A DNA stretch of 64,000 nucleotides from Kordiimonas laminariae (GCF_023008165.1 NZ_JAKQZA010000006.1:1-64000); one strand, 5' to 3'; positions 10,602-20,674 are shown, counted from the stretch's first letter. Notes: generated by a model from the sequence alone, not told the origin. Translations and numbers: made by a program.

Positions 10602-10640
10602 AGCATGTTGTTCTAGTTCATCTTTTCAGAACGACATGCT
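10602..10640 (+). other. 13-bp stem-loop between helicase and enoyl-CoA hydratase genes
   Basis: Arms AGCATGTTGTTCT (10602-10614) and AGAACGACATGCT (10628-10640) pair along 13 positions with one G-T wobble around a 13-base loop. No T run follows; instead the ribosome-binding site of the next gene (GGGAGG) comes ten bases later. It could be a processing or stability element, or a weak terminator. Confidence 0.55.
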
Positions 10641-10660
10641 CAGGTGGGAGGAACAAGCAA

Positions 10661-11452
10661 ATGTCAAATTATGAAAATATCCTGTTTGATATCAGTGATG
10701 GCCTAGCAACTATCACATTAAATCGCCCTGACCGTTTGAATGCATTAAGCAACGGTATGAAAGCAGATATGCTTGATGCCGTCCGTAAAATCGCTCTCCC
10801 TGATAGCGGCGTACGCGCCCTTCTGATCACAGGGAATGGTCGAGGTTTCTGCGCAGGAGCAGATTTGGCAGAGGGAGGCCTCGGCGCAGGCACAGCAGAC
10901 CCTGGTGCCAACTTGATGGAAACCTACCATCCTCTTCTTCTGGAGCTCTCAGAACTTAATATACCTGTTGTTTCAGCTGTAAACGGTGTAGCCGCTGGCG
11001 CAGGTATGAGTATTGCTATTTCCGCAGATATCGTACTGGCCTCAACATCCGCATACTTCCTTCAAGCCTTTGTGAATATTGGCCTCATACCAGATGCTGG
11101 CAGCACATACATTCTTCCTCGTCTCATTGGTAACGCAAAAGCCAAAGCAATGATGATGCTTGGGGAGAAAGTCCCTGCTGAAACAGCACTTGAATGGGGT
11201 ATGATTTATGACGTTGTCGAAGATGAAAAACTAACTGACACAGCTTCCACTCTCGCTAGGAAACTGGCATCAGGCCCAACACAGGCTCTCAATGGGATTA
11301 AACAATTAATCAAAGGCAGCATGAACAATAGCTATGCAGAACAACTGCAAGCAGAAGCAATGACACAGCGCGGGGCTGGCAGAACAACAGACTGTGTTGA
11401 AGGTGTAACAGCCTTCCTTCAAAAACGCGAAGCGAACTTTACTGGCCGTTAA
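10661..11452 (+). CDS. enoyl-CoA hydratase/isomerase family protein (PaaG-like)
   Basis: Crotonase-fold CoA enzyme, 263 residues. The oxyanion-hole segments GRGFCAGADL and NGVAAGAGMS are present, followed by the FVNIGLIPDAGSTY stretch characteristic of the PaaG/2-(epoxy)phenylacetyl-CoA isomerase branch. The acidic residue at IPDAG stands in the usual catalytic region. The true substrate could be a ring-epoxide CoA, a cis/trans-enoyl-CoA or an ordinary fatty enoyl-CoA; no phenylacetate genes are nearby, so a general beta-oxidation role is as likely. ATG at 10661 has GGGAGG upstream and gives the normal length; a longer frame begins at 10592. Confidence 0.9.
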   Translation: MSNYENILFDISDGLATITLNRPDRLNALSNGMKADMLDAVRKIALPDSGVRALLITGNGRGFCAGADLAEGGLGAGTADPGANLMETYHPLLLELSELNIPVVSAVNGVAAGAGMSIAISADIVLASTSAYFLQAFVNIGLIPDAGSTYILPRLIGNAKAKAMMMLGEKVPAETALEWGMIYDVVEDEKLTDTASTLARKLASGPTQALNGIKQLIKGSMNNSYAEQLQAEAMTQRGAGRTTDCVEGVTAFLQKREANFTGR

Positions 11453-11487
11453 ATTGCCACTTTTCCTGTTGACTAAAGGTCAGCTAG

Positions 11488-12315
11488 GTGCGACTAGCGT
11501 TTAGAACATATAGGAAACAAACGGGCATTTTAGTGAATAATCCTCTCGCTACAGTAGGCAGTATCATCTTAGGGGCGCTAGCTGAACTTGGTCGGCTAGC
11601 CTCATTTGCAGGCAACAGCATCAGCCATATCGTGCGCCCCCCAATTTATTGGCGTCTTATTGCGCAGCAAATGTGGCTAATTGGGTATAACAGCCTGCCT
11701 GTTGTGGGCCTGACAGCCCTTTTCACAGGTGCTGCACTCGCACAGCAAATTTATGTAGGCGGTAGCAGATTTAATGCTGAATCTGTGGTACCCGGCGTTG
11801 TAGTGATCGCGATTGTACGAGAGCTTGGCCCTGTACTTGGTGGCTTAATGGTAGCTGGCCGAGTTTCAAGTGCAATGGCAGCTGAGCTCGGCACTATGCG
11901 TGTAACCGAGCAAATTGACGCTCTTGTCACCTTATCAACCGACCCGTTCAAATATCTAATTGCCCCGCGTCTTCTGGCAGCAGTTATTACACTGCCAATT
12001 CTTGTTCTTATCGCGAATATCATCGGTGTTCTCGGTGGTTACTTGATCGGTACAGAACGTTTAGATCTTAACGCCGCAACTTATATTACAGTAACGGTTG
12101 ATTTCCTTGAGCAAGCAGATGTCGTTTCTTCACTGGTAAAGGCTGCAGTTTTCGGATTCTTCATTGCACTAATGGGCAGCTATCACGGCTATAACAGCAG
12201 AGGCGGCGCCCAAGGCGTTGGTAAAGCAACCACTAATGCTGTAGTCTCTGCCTTTATTGCTATCCTTCTAGCTAACCTCATCATCACAGTAATTGTGTTC
12301 GGAGGTGCTGCATAA
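11488..12315 (+). CDS. mlaE: MlaE-family ABC transporter permease
   Basis: Inner-membrane permease of an Mla/TRG-type lipid transporter, 275 residues, with about five to six hydrophobic spans. The family signature RELGPVLGGLMVAGR followed by SSAMAAELGTMRVTEQIDAL is present. The start is a GTG with AAGGT upstream; an internal GTG at 11533 is less likely. It overlaps the ATPase gene by one base (TAATG). Unlike the E. coli mla operon, no mlaD, mlaC or mlaB is adjacent, so the periplasmic lipid-binding partner must be encoded elsewhere. The mlaE-mlaF-radA-cvpA-purF order recurs in alphaproteobacteria. Confidence 0.9.
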   Translation: MRLAFRTYRKQTGILVNNPLATVGSIILGALAELGRLASFAGNSISHIVRPPIYWRLIAQQMWLIGYNSLPVVGLTALFTGAALAQQIYVGGSRFNAESVVPGVVVIAIVRELGPVLGGLMVAGRVSSAMAAELGTMRVTEQIDALVTLSTDPFKYLIAPRLLAAVITLPILVLIANIIGVLGGYLIGTERLDLNAATYITVTVDFLEQADVVSSLVKAAVFGFFIALMGSYHGYNSRGGAQGVGKATTNAVVSAFIAILLANLIITVIVFGGAA

Positions 12316-13085
12316 TGTCTTCTATGATCAAACTAGAAAATGTGAAAAAGTCATTTGGAAACAAACACATCCTGCAAGGGGTAAACCTTGAGGTTCAGAA
12401 AGGTCAATCGCTTGTTATCATTGGTGGTTCAGGCACTGGTAAGTCAGTAACGCTTAAATGTGTGCTAGGCCTATTGCAGCCGGATAGTGGTGCCATTTAT
12501 GTAGACGGTAAAGAGGTAACCTCTGCCAGTAATAGCGAGCGAAAAAAAGCACTTCATAAATTTGGCATGCTTTTTCAGGGTGCTGCGCTCTTTGATAGTA
12601 TCAAAGTTTGGGAAAATGTGGCTTTCGGTCTTATCCAAGGCAAAGGTCTCAACAAAAAAGATGCTAAAGAAATCGCAATTGAGAAACTACGCCGTGTTGG
12701 CCTCTCCCCTGATGTAGGCGAACTATCGCCTGCAGAACTCTCAGGAGGCATGCAAAAACGTGTTGGTCTTGCCCGTGCTATTGCAACCGAGCCAGAGATC
12801 ATCTTTTTTGATGAACCGACGACTGGTCTAGATCCTATTATGGCCGATGTTATCAATGATTTGATTGTTGAATGCGTGAAAGATCTTGGTGCCACCACCA
12901 TGACTATTACCCATGATATGGCCAGTGCCCGCAAGATAGCAGACCGCATTGCAATGCTTTATAAAGGCGAGATCATCTGGGAAGGCAATAAAGACCAGAT
13001 CGATAATTCCGGCAATGCATATGTTCAACAATTCATTACAGGCAGTGCCCATGGCCCTATTGAAATGGAGCTTTTGAAACCATAA
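12315..13085 (+). CDS. mlaF: MlaF-family ABC transporter ATP-binding protein
   Basis: Cytosolic ATPase driving the MlaE permease, 256 residues. Walker A GGSGTGKSV, Q-loop in LFQGAALFDS, signature LSGGMQKRVGLARAI and Walker B IIFFDEPTTGLDP followed by the H-loop ITHD are all intact. The LFQxxALFDS sequence is typical of MlaF rather than other ABC ATPases. The start codon overlaps the mlaE stop and its own stop overlaps radA, each by one base, which implies tight translational coupling. Confidence 0.92.
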   Translation: MSSMIKLENVKKSFGNKHILQGVNLEVQKGQSLVIIGGSGTGKSVTLKCVLGLLQPDSGAIYVDGKEVTSASNSERKKALHKFGMLFQGAALFDSIKVWENVAFGLIQGKGLNKKDAKEIAIEKLRRVGLSPDVGELSPAELSGGMQKRVGLARAIATEPEIIFFDEPTTGLDPIMADVINDLIVECVKDLGATTMTITHDMASARKIADRIAMLYKGEIIWEGNKDQIDNSGNAYVQQFITGSAHGPIEMELLKP

Positions 13086-14455
13086 TGGCTAAAGTTCTTA
13101 AATCATACGTATGTGGCAGTTGTGGTGCAGCTTACCGAAAATGGCAAGGTAAGTGCGATGAATGCAATGAATGGAACACCATTGAAGAAGAGAAAGCTGC
13201 GGTTTCAGGCGCGCCTAAAGGCCTGAGCGGCAAAAAAGGCAGCCATGTAAATCTGGTTTCCCTTGACGAACCAATTGAAGAAGCCCCTCGCCTCCTTACA
13301 GGAATTAGCGAGCTTGATCGGGCCCTCGGCGGTGGCCTTGTGCCCGGGAGCGCCATTCTTATTGGTGGCGACCCAGGCATTGGTAAGTCTACCCTGCTTT
13401 TGCAGGCTATGGGAGAGCTAGCTAATAAAGGTGAGGACTGCATCTATATCTCTGGTGAGGAAGCAACTGCGCAAGTACAGATGCGCGCAAACCGCCTTGG
13501 CCTTAAAGGTGCGCCTCTCAAGTTGGGCTGTGAAACCAGCCTTAGGGATATCCTTACGACACTTGATGAAGGCAAGCCTCCCAAAGTAGTGGTAATCGAT
13601 TCTATCCAGACCCTTTTCGCAGACCATGTAGAATCAGCCCCTGGTACCGTAAGTCAGGTACGCGTTTGTGCTCACGAACTCATTAGTTTCGCAAAACGCC
13701 GTGGTACAGTTGTCTTAATCGTAGGTCACGTAACAAAAGACGGCCAGATTGCAGGGCCACGCGTACTTGAACATATGGTGGATACAGTTCTCTATTTTGA
13801 AGGTGATCGTGGCCACCAGTTCCGTATCCTTCGAGCAGTAAAGAACCGTTTTGGTGGCACCGATGAAATCGGCGTCTTTGAAATGACAGGCGGCGGCCTG
13901 AATGTGGTGACAAACCCATCAGCCCTATTCCTTGCTGATCATAATAGCCGTGAACCCGGCTCTGCAGTATTCGCAGGCATTGAGGGCTCACGCCCAGTTC
14001 TTGTGGAAATTCAGGCGCTCGTTGCTCGATCAAGCGCTGCCAATCCCCGCCGAGCGGTCGTCGGTTGGGACAGTGGTCGTTTGGCCATGGTTCTCGCTGT
14101 TCTTGATGCCCGCGCGGGCTTAGGCCTTGCAGGCTGCGATGTATATCTAAACGTAGCTGGAGGCCTAAAGGTTACAGAGCCTGCTGCAGACGCCGCCGTT
14201 GCTGCAGCACTTATCTCCAGCCTCTCACAAGTCGCACTTCCCGAAGAAACGGTAGTGTTTGGCGAAATCGCCCTATCAGGCGATATTCGCGCTGTTTCAC
14301 AAACAGAAGCGCGCCTCAAAGAATCAGCTAAACTAGGTTTTTCTCGTGCAATGTTGCCATCCAGCAAAAAAGCTGATGTAAACGCTATTCAACAACAAGG
14401 CATGGCCCGTGTGGGAGACTTGGTTGCACACTTCTTCCCTGAAGGTATAGAATAA
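13085..14455 (+). CDS. radA: DNA repair protein RadA
   Basis: RecA-like ATPase/helicase that helps branch migration in recombination and fork repair; 456 residues. It has the N-terminal zinc finger (CGSCGA at residues 9-14 and CDEC further on), Walker A GGDPGIGKST, the RadA-specific KNRFG motif, and a C-terminal Lon-protease-like domain (from about residue 290) without protease function. The start overlaps the mlaF stop; cvpA follows after 18 bases. Confidence 0.95.
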   Translation: MAKVLKSYVCGSCGAAYRKWQGKCDECNEWNTIEEEKAAVSGAPKGLSGKKGSHVNLVSLDEPIEEAPRLLTGISELDRALGGGLVPGSAILIGGDPGIGKSTLLLQAMGELANKGEDCIYISGEEATAQVQMRANRLGLKGAPLKLGCETSLRDILTTLDEGKPPKVVVIDSIQTLFADHVESAPGTVSQVRVCAHELISFAKRRGTVVLIVGHVTKDGQIAGPRVLEHMVDTVLYFEGDRGHQFRILRAVKNRFGGTDEIGVFEMTGGGLNVVTNPSALFLADHNSREPGSAVFAGIEGSRPVLVEIQALVARSSAANPRRAVVGWDSGRLAMVLAVLDARAGLGLAGCDVYLNVAGGLKVTEPAADAAVAAALISSLSQVALPEETVVFGEIALSGDIRAVSQTEARLKESAKLGFSRAMLPSSKKADVNAIQQQGMARVGDLVAHFFPEGIE

Positions 14456-14473
14456 GACGAACAGGAGCATATT

Positions 14474-15148
14474 ATGGAAGTTTCAAGCTTAACTGCTTTT
14501 GATGTCGGTGTTCTCGCGATTGTTGGCCTCTCTACAATTATGGCCTTTGGGCGCGGCTTTGCCACTGTTGCACTATCTTTTGCAGCATGGGCAGGAGCTC
14601 TACTTGCTACCATTTTTGGTACCCAACTTATTCTTCCCTATGCTTCGGAATATATCCAACCTAAGGAACTAGCCGATATTATCAGCTATGTTGGCGTTTT
14701 CTTTGTTAGCTTATTCGTTCTTAAGTTTTTAGGGAGCAGTATTGGTTCTGCGATCAAAGACAGCCCTGTTGGCTTCTTAGACCGTTCCCTTGGTGCACTT
14801 TTTGGGCTTCTTAGGGGTATGGTCATTGTTTCCATTCTCTATCTAGGTTTCATAAAAATCTTCCCAAATGAGGAGCAACCAGAATGGATGGAACAAGCTC
14901 GACTTAAACCTCTTGTGGCCTGGGGCGCTGAAATGCTTGAAGGTTATGCCGCCGAGGCGCTTGGAAAAGACCCTAAAAAAGTGGGTGAAGATTATTTGGA
15001 AGCTGCAAGCGATGCGGTGGAAAGCCAGTTCATTGAAGAGGCTCGCGAAAGGCTTGCCAAAGAATACAAAGACTTAGACCGGGAAAAGCTTGATGAGCTT
15101 CTCAAAGATGTTGTCGAAGAGAAGAAGAAAAAAGACGGCTCAACGTAA
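14474..15148 (+). CDS. cvpA: CvpA family inner-membrane protein
   Basis: 224 residues with about four membrane spans in the first 130 positions (FDVGVLAIVGLSTIMAFGRG, then further hydrophobic stretches) and a charged helical cytosolic tail ending EEKKKKDGST. CvpA was named for colicin V production and is linked to purF in many genomes, as here, but its biochemical role is unknown; links to envelope stress have been reported. Ribosome-binding site AGGAG precedes the ATG. The extended acidic/basic coiled tail after residue 150 is longer than in E. coli CvpA. Confidence 0.9.
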   Translation: MEVSSLTAFDVGVLAIVGLSTIMAFGRGFATVALSFAAWAGALLATIFGTQLILPYASEYIQPKELADIISYVGVFFVSLFVLKFLGSSIGSAIKDSPVGFLDRSLGALFGLLRGMVIVSILYLGFIKIFPNEEQPEWMEQARLKPLVAWGAEMLEGYAAEALGKDPKKVGEDYLEAASDAVESQFIEEARERLAKEYKDLDREKLDELLKDVVEEKKKKDGST

Positions 15149-15254
15149 TATTTCTGCAAAAGTGCAAAATTGCATCTAGTCATTTCAAGCATCAGCGGAT
15201 ATACGGTGCGGGCGGCAAAGAGCCGCGGGTGAAGGTAACTGCAGGACTAATTTC

Positions 15255-16733
15255 ATGGCGAATCAGCTCCCCCTTTCCACCAACCCGTTTGATGATGACA
15301 AGCTGCGGGAAGAATGCGGCGTCTTCGGCATCTACGGTACACCAGACGCTACGGCGCACTGTACTCTCGGGTTACACGCACTTCAACACCGAGGGCAGGA
15401 AGCTGCCGGCATTACCGCTTTGGATGGAGAAACTTTCCATACCAAGCGCGTTCTTGGTCATGTTGCTGATAATTTTACCAGTCAGGATGTGATCGATAGT
15501 TTACCGGGCAATGCCGCCATTGGTCACGTCCGTTATTCCACCACTGGTGATACAATTTTAAGAAACTGTCAGCCGCTCTTTGCAGAATTTGCATCGGGCG
15601 GTTTTGCTATTGCGCACAATGGCAACCTGACAAACGCGACGCATCTCCGTAAATCACTGGTGCAGCGCGGCTCCATTTTCCAGAGCACATCTGATACGGA
15701 AACAATCATTCACCTGATTGCGACCAGCAAGTTCAGAACTCTGATTGACCGTTTCGTGGATGCTATTGGCCAGATCGAGGGTGCTTACGCGCTTGTCAGT
15801 CTTACAAAAGAAGGTCTAATTGGTTTCCGTGATCCACTTGGCGTTCGTCCTCTTGTGCTTGGTAAACTCGATAACTCATACATCATGTGCTCAGAAACCT
15901 GCGCACTGGATATTATTGGTGCTGAATATGTACGCGATGTTGAACCAGGCGAGCTGATCATCATCACAGATGAAGGTCTATCAAGCCATAAACCATTTCC
16001 TGAAGAGAATGCTCGCCCTTGTATTTTTGAGCATGTTTATTTCTCTCGCCCGGATAGCCTGACTGACGGTATGAGCGTTTATGAAGCTCGTAAAAACATC
16101 GGTGCTGAACTAGCACGGGAATTCCCCGTTGATGCGGATATGGTTATACCTGTGCCGGACTCTGGTGTACCTGCTGCTATTGGATATGCGCAGGAAAGCT
16201 CTATCCCATTTGAACTTGGTATTATCCGTAACCATTATGTTGGCCGGACATTTATTGAACCAAGTGACCAGATCCGTCACCTCGGTGTAAAACTGAAGCT
16301 AAATGCCAATAGTAACCAGATCAAAGGCAAGAAAATTGTCTTGATTGATGATTCTATCGTGCGCGGTACAACATCGATGAAAATCGTAACCATGATGCGT
16401 GAAGCAGGCGCTGCTGAAGTACACATGCGTATTGCTTCTCCTCCAACAGCACATAGCTGCTTCTACGGCGTTGATACACCAGAACGGAAAAAGCTACTTG
16501 CCGCTCGTATGGATGTGGATGCGATGAAAGAGCACATTAAAGCTGATTCCCTTGCATTTGTGTCCATTGACGGGCTATATCGCGCAGTGAACCACAAAGA
16601 AGGCCGGAATAGCAAATGCCCGGCTTATTGTGATGCATGTTTTACAGGTGAGTATCCAACTTTCCTTACTGATCAAAACCAAAAAGATCAGGGTGAAGAT
16701 CAATTGGATATGATTGCCTCTACAGGATCGTAA
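15255..16733 (+). CDS. purF: amidophosphoribosyltransferase
   Basis: First committed enzyme of purine synthesis, making phosphoribosylamine from PRPP and glutamine. The N-terminal Ntn glutaminase has Cys21 after LREE, so a 20-residue propeptide must be removed. The PRT domain holds the PRPP loop VLIDDSIVRGTT. Cysteines at CIFEHVYFSRPDS and at CPAYCDACFTGEYP match the Fe-S ligands of the Bacillus-type enzyme, so this is the propeptide-containing, [4Fe-4S] form, which may be oxygen-sensitive. The ATG has AGGA upstream. An SDR gene starts three bases after the stop. Confidence 0.96.
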   Translation: MANQLPLSTNPFDDDKLREECGVFGIYGTPDATAHCTLGLHALQHRGQEAAGITALDGETFHTKRVLGHVADNFTSQDVIDSLPGNAAIGHVRYSTTGDTILRNCQPLFAEFASGGFAIAHNGNLTNATHLRKSLVQRGSIFQSTSDTETIIHLIATSKFRTLIDRFVDAIGQIEGAYALVSLTKEGLIGFRDPLGVRPLVLGKLDNSYIMCSETCALDIIGAEYVRDVEPGELIIITDEGLSSHKPFPEENARPCIFEHVYFSRPDSLTDGMSVYEARKNIGAELAREFPVDADMVIPVPDSGVPAAIGYAQESSIPFELGIIRNHYVGRTFIEPSDQIRHLGVKLKLNANSNQIKGKKIVLIDDSIVRGTTSMKIVTMMREAGAAEVHMRIASPPTAHSCFYGVDTPERKKLLAARMDVDAMKEHIKADSLAFVSIDGLYRAVNHKEGRNSKCPAYCDACFTGEYPTFLTDQNQKDQGEDQLDMIASTGS

Positions 16734-16736
16734 GGA

Positions 16737-17474
16737 ATGAGTAAAACTCTAGAAGGCCGCTTGGCACTTGTGACAGGCGCATCTCGCGGTATTGGTCGTG
16801 AAGTCGCTCTTGAACTCGCAAGACAAGGCGCTGATATCATCGCTATCGCTCGCAACCGCTCTCAAGGTGCCCTTGAAGAGTTGGATGATGAAATACAGGC
16901 ATTAGGCAGCAATTGTACTATTGCACCAATGGATATCCGTGATGGTGATGCGATTGACCGTTTAGGTGCCGCTATCTACGAGCGCTGGGGCAAATTGGAT
17001 ATTATGGTGGCTAATGCTGCTGTACTTGGCCCTATTTCCCCAATTGGCCATATCGGGGTAAAAGACTGGGCTGAACTTGTTGAAGTGAATATAACAAGTA
17101 ATTTCCGCCTTATTCGTTCGATGGATCTTCTCCTCAAGAAATCTGATGCAGGCCGTGCAATCTTCGTAACATCCGCTGCAGCTGGTAAACACCGTGCTTA
17201 CTGGGGTGGTTATGCAGCAACAAAAGCAGCTGTTGAAGAGCTTGCGCTGACATACGCAGCAGAATGCGGAATTACATCAATTCGTACGAATGTTATTGAC
17301 CCGGGGCCAATCCGTACACACATGCGCGCACTTGCCGTTCCTGGTGAAGATCCAAATACTCTGCCAACGCCAGATCAAATTGCGCCGCTCTTTGCTGAAT
17401 TGGCATCACCAGAATGCGATAAGAATGGCGAAGTAGTTAAATTCTATGATTGGGCGGGTATCAAACGCGCTTAA
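16737..17474 (+). CDS. SDR family oxidoreductase (YciK-like)
   Basis: Classical short-chain dehydrogenase, 245 residues. The cofactor motif TGASRGIG and NAAV are present, and the active-site YAATK and upstream TSAAA serine region are intact, so it should be catalytically competent, in contrast to the SDR at 7861. It follows purF with a three-base gap and a GTAAGGA site overlapping the purF stop, indicating coupling. This purF-SDR pairing is common in alphaproteobacteria, but the substrate is unknown. Confidence 0.9.
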   Translation: MSKTLEGRLALVTGASRGIGREVALELARQGADIIAIARNRSQGALEELDDEIQALGSNCTIAPMDIRDGDAIDRLGAAIYERWGKLDIMVANAAVLGPISPIGHIGVKDWAELVEVNITSNFRLIRSMDLLLKKSDAGRAIFVTSAAAGKHRAYWGGYAATKAAVEELALTYAAECGITSIRTNVIDPGPIRTHMRALAVPGEDPNTLPTPDQIAPLFAELASPECDKNGEVVKFYDWAGIKRA

Positions 17475-17495
17475 TTAAGAATGAGATAGAGTATA

Positions 17496-17523
17496 AAAGC
17501 CCGGCCAGTTAGCCGGGCTTTTT
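17496..17523. terminator. bidirectional terminator between the SDR and meaB
   Basis: Perfect ten-base-pair stem AAAGCCCGGC/GCCGGGCTTT with loop CAGTTA; Ts follow on the forward strand and a shorter T-rich stretch follows on the reverse strand. It closes the forward cvpA-purF-SDR unit and the reverse mutA-mutB-meaB unit. Confidence 0.88.
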
Positions 17524-18511
17524 ATTTGGAACTATATAGGGCTAGTAATTTTTCAGTAGCAGTCGACACTGTTGTTTTTCCGTCTTTCACTGCCGCTTCG
17601 ATACTTTCCCAGTTTCCTGCAACATCTTCAGATGCATAAAAGCTATCCAACAACCTGTCCTGGATTTGGCTTTTGAGCCAATAAAGTCTCTGTTGCTCAC
17701 GGCGTTGCTGCCTTTCACCAGATGCATCCATTAACTTCCGGTGCTTCTCGACCCGGGCCCATAGTTCCGGCACACCAGTACCAGTAAGGCCAGCACATGC
17801 AACAACAGGAGGGTGCCAAGTTGGACTTGCGTCTGTCATGATATGGAGCGCGGATTTATATTCCCGCATCGCTTGCTTGAGTTTCTGCTCAAAGATATCG
17901 GCTTTATTGACAGCTACCATATCCGCTAGTTCAAGGATGCCTTTTTTAATCCCCTGTAACTCGTCCCCTGCTCCCGGAAGCATAAGCACAAGGAAGAAAT
18001 CTACCATATCGGCAACCATGGTTTCCGATTGACCTGTACCAACAGTCTCCACCAGCACGGTATCATACCCAGCAGCCTCAAGGATCACCATCGTTTCGCG
18101 GGTTGCTCGAGCGACACCACCCAGCACACCAGCACTTGGACTTGGCCTGATAAAAGCATTTTCATCGGCAGAAAGAAGATCCATCCGAGTTTTATCACCA
18201 AGGATTGAACCTCCGGTTCGGGAGCTAGACGGATCTACCGCTAACACCGCTACCTTATGGCCTTCACCTGTGAGCCAACAGCCCAGGTTTTCAATAAAAG
18301 TAGACTTTCCAACCCCCGGCACGCCAGAAATACCAACCCTCTGCGCTTTACCCGCGAATGGAAGAAGTTTGTGTAAAAGCTCTTGTGCTTTTTCTTGATG
18401 CTTTGCGTTGCGGCTTTCAACAAGTGTAATCGCACGACCAATCATCGCGCGATCACCTGTTCTTACCGCTTCAAAAAGCGTCTCTACTGAAAGCTGGTTA
18501 ATAGAAACCAC
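17522..18511 (-). CDS. meaB: methylmalonyl-CoA mutase-associated GTPase
   Basis: G3E-type P-loop GTPase that gates B12 delivery to, and protects, methylmalonyl-CoA mutase. 329 residues with Walker A GVPGVGKST, DPSSSRTGGSILGDKTRM, ETVGTGQSE and the NKAD base-specificity motif, all typical of MeaB/ArgK. The start is a GTG with AGGA nine bases upstream. It lies 18 bases after mutB, completing a mutA-mutB-meaB operon, which supports the MeaB name over the old ArgK label. Confidence 0.95.
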   Translation of the reverse strand: MVSINQLSVETLFEAVRTGDRAMIGRAITLVESRNAKHQEKAQELLHKLLPFAGKAQRVGISGVPGVGKSTFIENLGCWLTGEGHKVAVLAVDPSSSRTGGSILGDKTRMDLLSADENAFIRPSPSAGVLGGVARATRETMVILEAAGYDTVLVETVGTGQSETMVADMVDFFLVLMLPGAGDELQGIKKGILELADMVAVNKADIFEQKLKQAMREYKSALHIMTDASPTWHPPVVACAGLTGTGVPELWARVEKHRKLMDASGERQQRREQQRLYWLKSQIQDRLLDSFYASEDVAGNWESIEAAVKDGKTTVSTATEKLLALYSSK

Positions 18512-18529
18512 GTAGCATTTTCCTATGCT

Positions 18530-20674
18530 TTATTCGCTATAACCAAGCTTATCACTAAGCTTACCAAGAAGTTCTTCTGCAGCTGCCGTAATAACGGTAC
18601 CTGGCGGGAAAATAGCTTCCGCGCCAGCTTCATAAAGCGCATCATAATCCTGCGGCGGGATAACGCCGCCTGCAATTACCATAATGTCTTCACGGCCAAG
18701 CTTTGCAAGCTCTGCTTTAAGTTCAGGCACAAGTGTTAGATGACCAGCCGCAAGGGATGAAGCACCAATCACGTGCACATCATTTTCAACGCCTTGACGT
18801 GCCACTTCAGCTGGTGTCTGGAACAGTGGTCCGATATCAACATCAAAACCGAGGTCCGCATAGCCAGAAGCAACTACCTTCTGGCCACGGTCATGACCAT
18901 CTTGCCCCATTTTCGCGATTAGAATACGTGGACGCCGACCATCATTTTCTTCAAATGCATCAACTAGCTCATGAACCCGCTTAACTGCTGGGTTATTCTT
19001 TCCAACTTCTGCTCTATATACACCTGTCACTGCTCTGATCTCCGCTTTATGACGACCATACACTTTTTCAAGCGCATCGGAAATCTCACCAACAGTTGCT
19101 TTTGCGCGCGCAGCATTAATTGCCAGCGCCATCAGGTTACCTTCACCGCTTTCAGCAGCATTGGAAAGCACATTCAAATGGCCATCAACTTCTGCCTGAT
19201 CACGTTCAGCACGAAGTTTCGCAAGCTTTTCAAGCTGTGCCGCACGTACGGCACTATTATCTACTTTGAGAACATCAATATCTTCGGTTTCATCAAGTTG
19301 GTATTTATTTACGCCAACCACTGTCTGGCGGCCACTATCAATACGCGCTTGGGTGCGGGCTGCTGCATCTTCAATACGGAGTTTCGGGATACCAGCTTCA
19401 ATAGCTTTCGCCATACCACCTTCAGCTTCAACTTCCTGAATGTGTGCCCACGCTTTTTCAGCCAGATCGGCCGTGAGTTTCTCGACGTAATAGCTACCTG
19501 CCCATGGGTCGATCACACGGTTCGTACCAGTTTCCTGTTGAATAAACAGCTGGGTATTCCGAGCAATACGCGCTGAGAAATCTGTCGGTAACGCCAGTGC
19601 TTCATCAAGAGCGTTCGTGTGCAAGCTTTGCGTATGCCCCTGAGACGCTGCTAAAGCTTCAATACATGTACGAGACACGTTATTGAACACGTCCTGTGCG
19701 GTTAGCGACCAACCTGAGGTCTGGCAGTGTGTACGCAAGGATAGAGACTTTGAATTCTTTGGATCAAACTGTTTCACAAGCTTCGCCCAAAGCATGCGCG
19801 CAGCGCGCATCTTGGCAACTTCCATGAAATAGTTCATGCCAATCGCCCAGAAGAAACTGAGCCGCGGAGCAAATGCATCAACATCAAGGCCAGCATTCAC
19901 ACCAGCCCGGATATATTCCACACCGTCCGCCAGTGTATAGGCAAGCTCAAGATCAGCTGTCGCGCCTGCTTCCTGCATGTGATAGCCGGAGATAGAGATA
20001 CTATTAAACTTCGGCATATGCTCCGATGTATAGGCAAAGATATCTGAGATAATGCGCATGGAAGGTGATGGCGGGTAAATATAGGTGTTCCGCACCATAA
20101 ACTCTTTCAGAATATCATTCTGAATAGTACCGCTCAGCTTTTCTGGGCTTACACCCTGCTCTTCCGCCGCTACTACATAGAGCGCAAGGATCGGCAGTAC
20201 AGCGCCGTTCATTGTCATGGATACTGACATCTGATCCAGCGGGATACCACTGAAAAGCGTGCGCATATCATAAATGCTATCAATCGCAACACCAGCCATA
20301 CCAACATCACCAGCCACACGGGGATGATCACTATCATAACCGCGGTGTGTCGCCAGATCGAATGCTACAGAAAGGCCTTTCTGACCGGCAGCCAGATTTC
20401 GGCGGTAAAACGCATTCGAATCTTCAGCGGTGGAAAAGCCAGCGTACTGTCGAATAGTCCAAGGACGTGTCACATACATCGTTGGGTATGGACCGCGCAG
20501 GAACGGGGCAACACCGGGACGAGTATCTAAAAAGTCAAGCTCGGCAATATCGTTTGCATCATACTGTTGTTTTACAGCGATACCTTCTGGTGTCGCCCAA
20601 GCTTCACCGGATACTGTTGATGCAGAAGCTTTTGGAGCAAAGCCAACGTTGGAGAAATCAGGAATACGGCTCAT
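18530..20674 (-). CDS. mutB: methylmalonyl-CoA mutase, large (catalytic) subunit
   Basis: Converts (R)-methylmalonyl-CoA to succinyl-CoA using adenosylcobalamin, linking propionate and branched-chain degradation to the TCA cycle. 714 residues: a TIM-barrel substrate domain, including the GPYPTMY and [11 protein letters not shown] motifs, then a C-terminal B12-binding Rossmann domain with DGHDRG (the DxHxxG base-off signature). Its start overlaps the end of mutA by four bases (ATGA), so translation is coupled. Confidence 0.96.
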   Translation of the reverse strand: MSRIPDFSNVGFAPKASASTVSGEAWATPEGIAVKQQYDANDIAELDFLDTRPGVAPFLRGPYPTMYVTRPWTIRQYAGFSTAEDSNAFYRRNLAAGQKGLSVAFDLATHRGYDSDHPRVAGDVGMAGVAIDSIYDMRTLFSGIPLDQMSVSMTMNGAVLPILALYVVAAEEQGVSPEKLSGTIQNDILKEFMVRNTYIYPPSPSMRIISDIFAYTSEHMPKFNSISISGYHMQEAGATADLELAYTLADGVEYIRAGVNAGLDVDAFAPRLSFFWAIGMNYFMEVAKMRAARMLWAKLVKQFDPKNSKSLSLRTHCQTSGWSLTAQDVFNNVSRTCIEALAASQGHTQSLHTNALDEALALPTDFSARIARNTQLFIQQETGTNRVIDPWAGSYYVEKLTADLAEKAWAHIQEVEAEGGMAKAIEAGIPKLRIEDAAARTQARIDSGRQTVVGVNKYQLDETEDIDVLKVDNSAVRAAQLEKLAKLRAERDQAEVDGHLNVLSNAAESGEGNLMALAINAARAKATVGEISDALEKVYGRHKAEIRAVTGVYRAEVGKNNPAVKRVHELVDAFEENDGRRPRILIAKMGQDGHDRGQKVVASGYADLGFDVDIGPLFQTPAEVARQGVENDVHVIGASSLAAGHLTLVPELKAELAKLGREDIMVIAGGVIPPQDYDALYEAGAEAIFPPGTVITAAAEELLGKLSDKLGYSE

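Noticed and set aside
15149-15254. Structured leader or purine riboswitch before purF
   Set aside because: A short GC-rich hairpin (GCGGGC...GCCGCG) is visible, but no purine, PRPP or ykkC-type aptamer core could be recognised.
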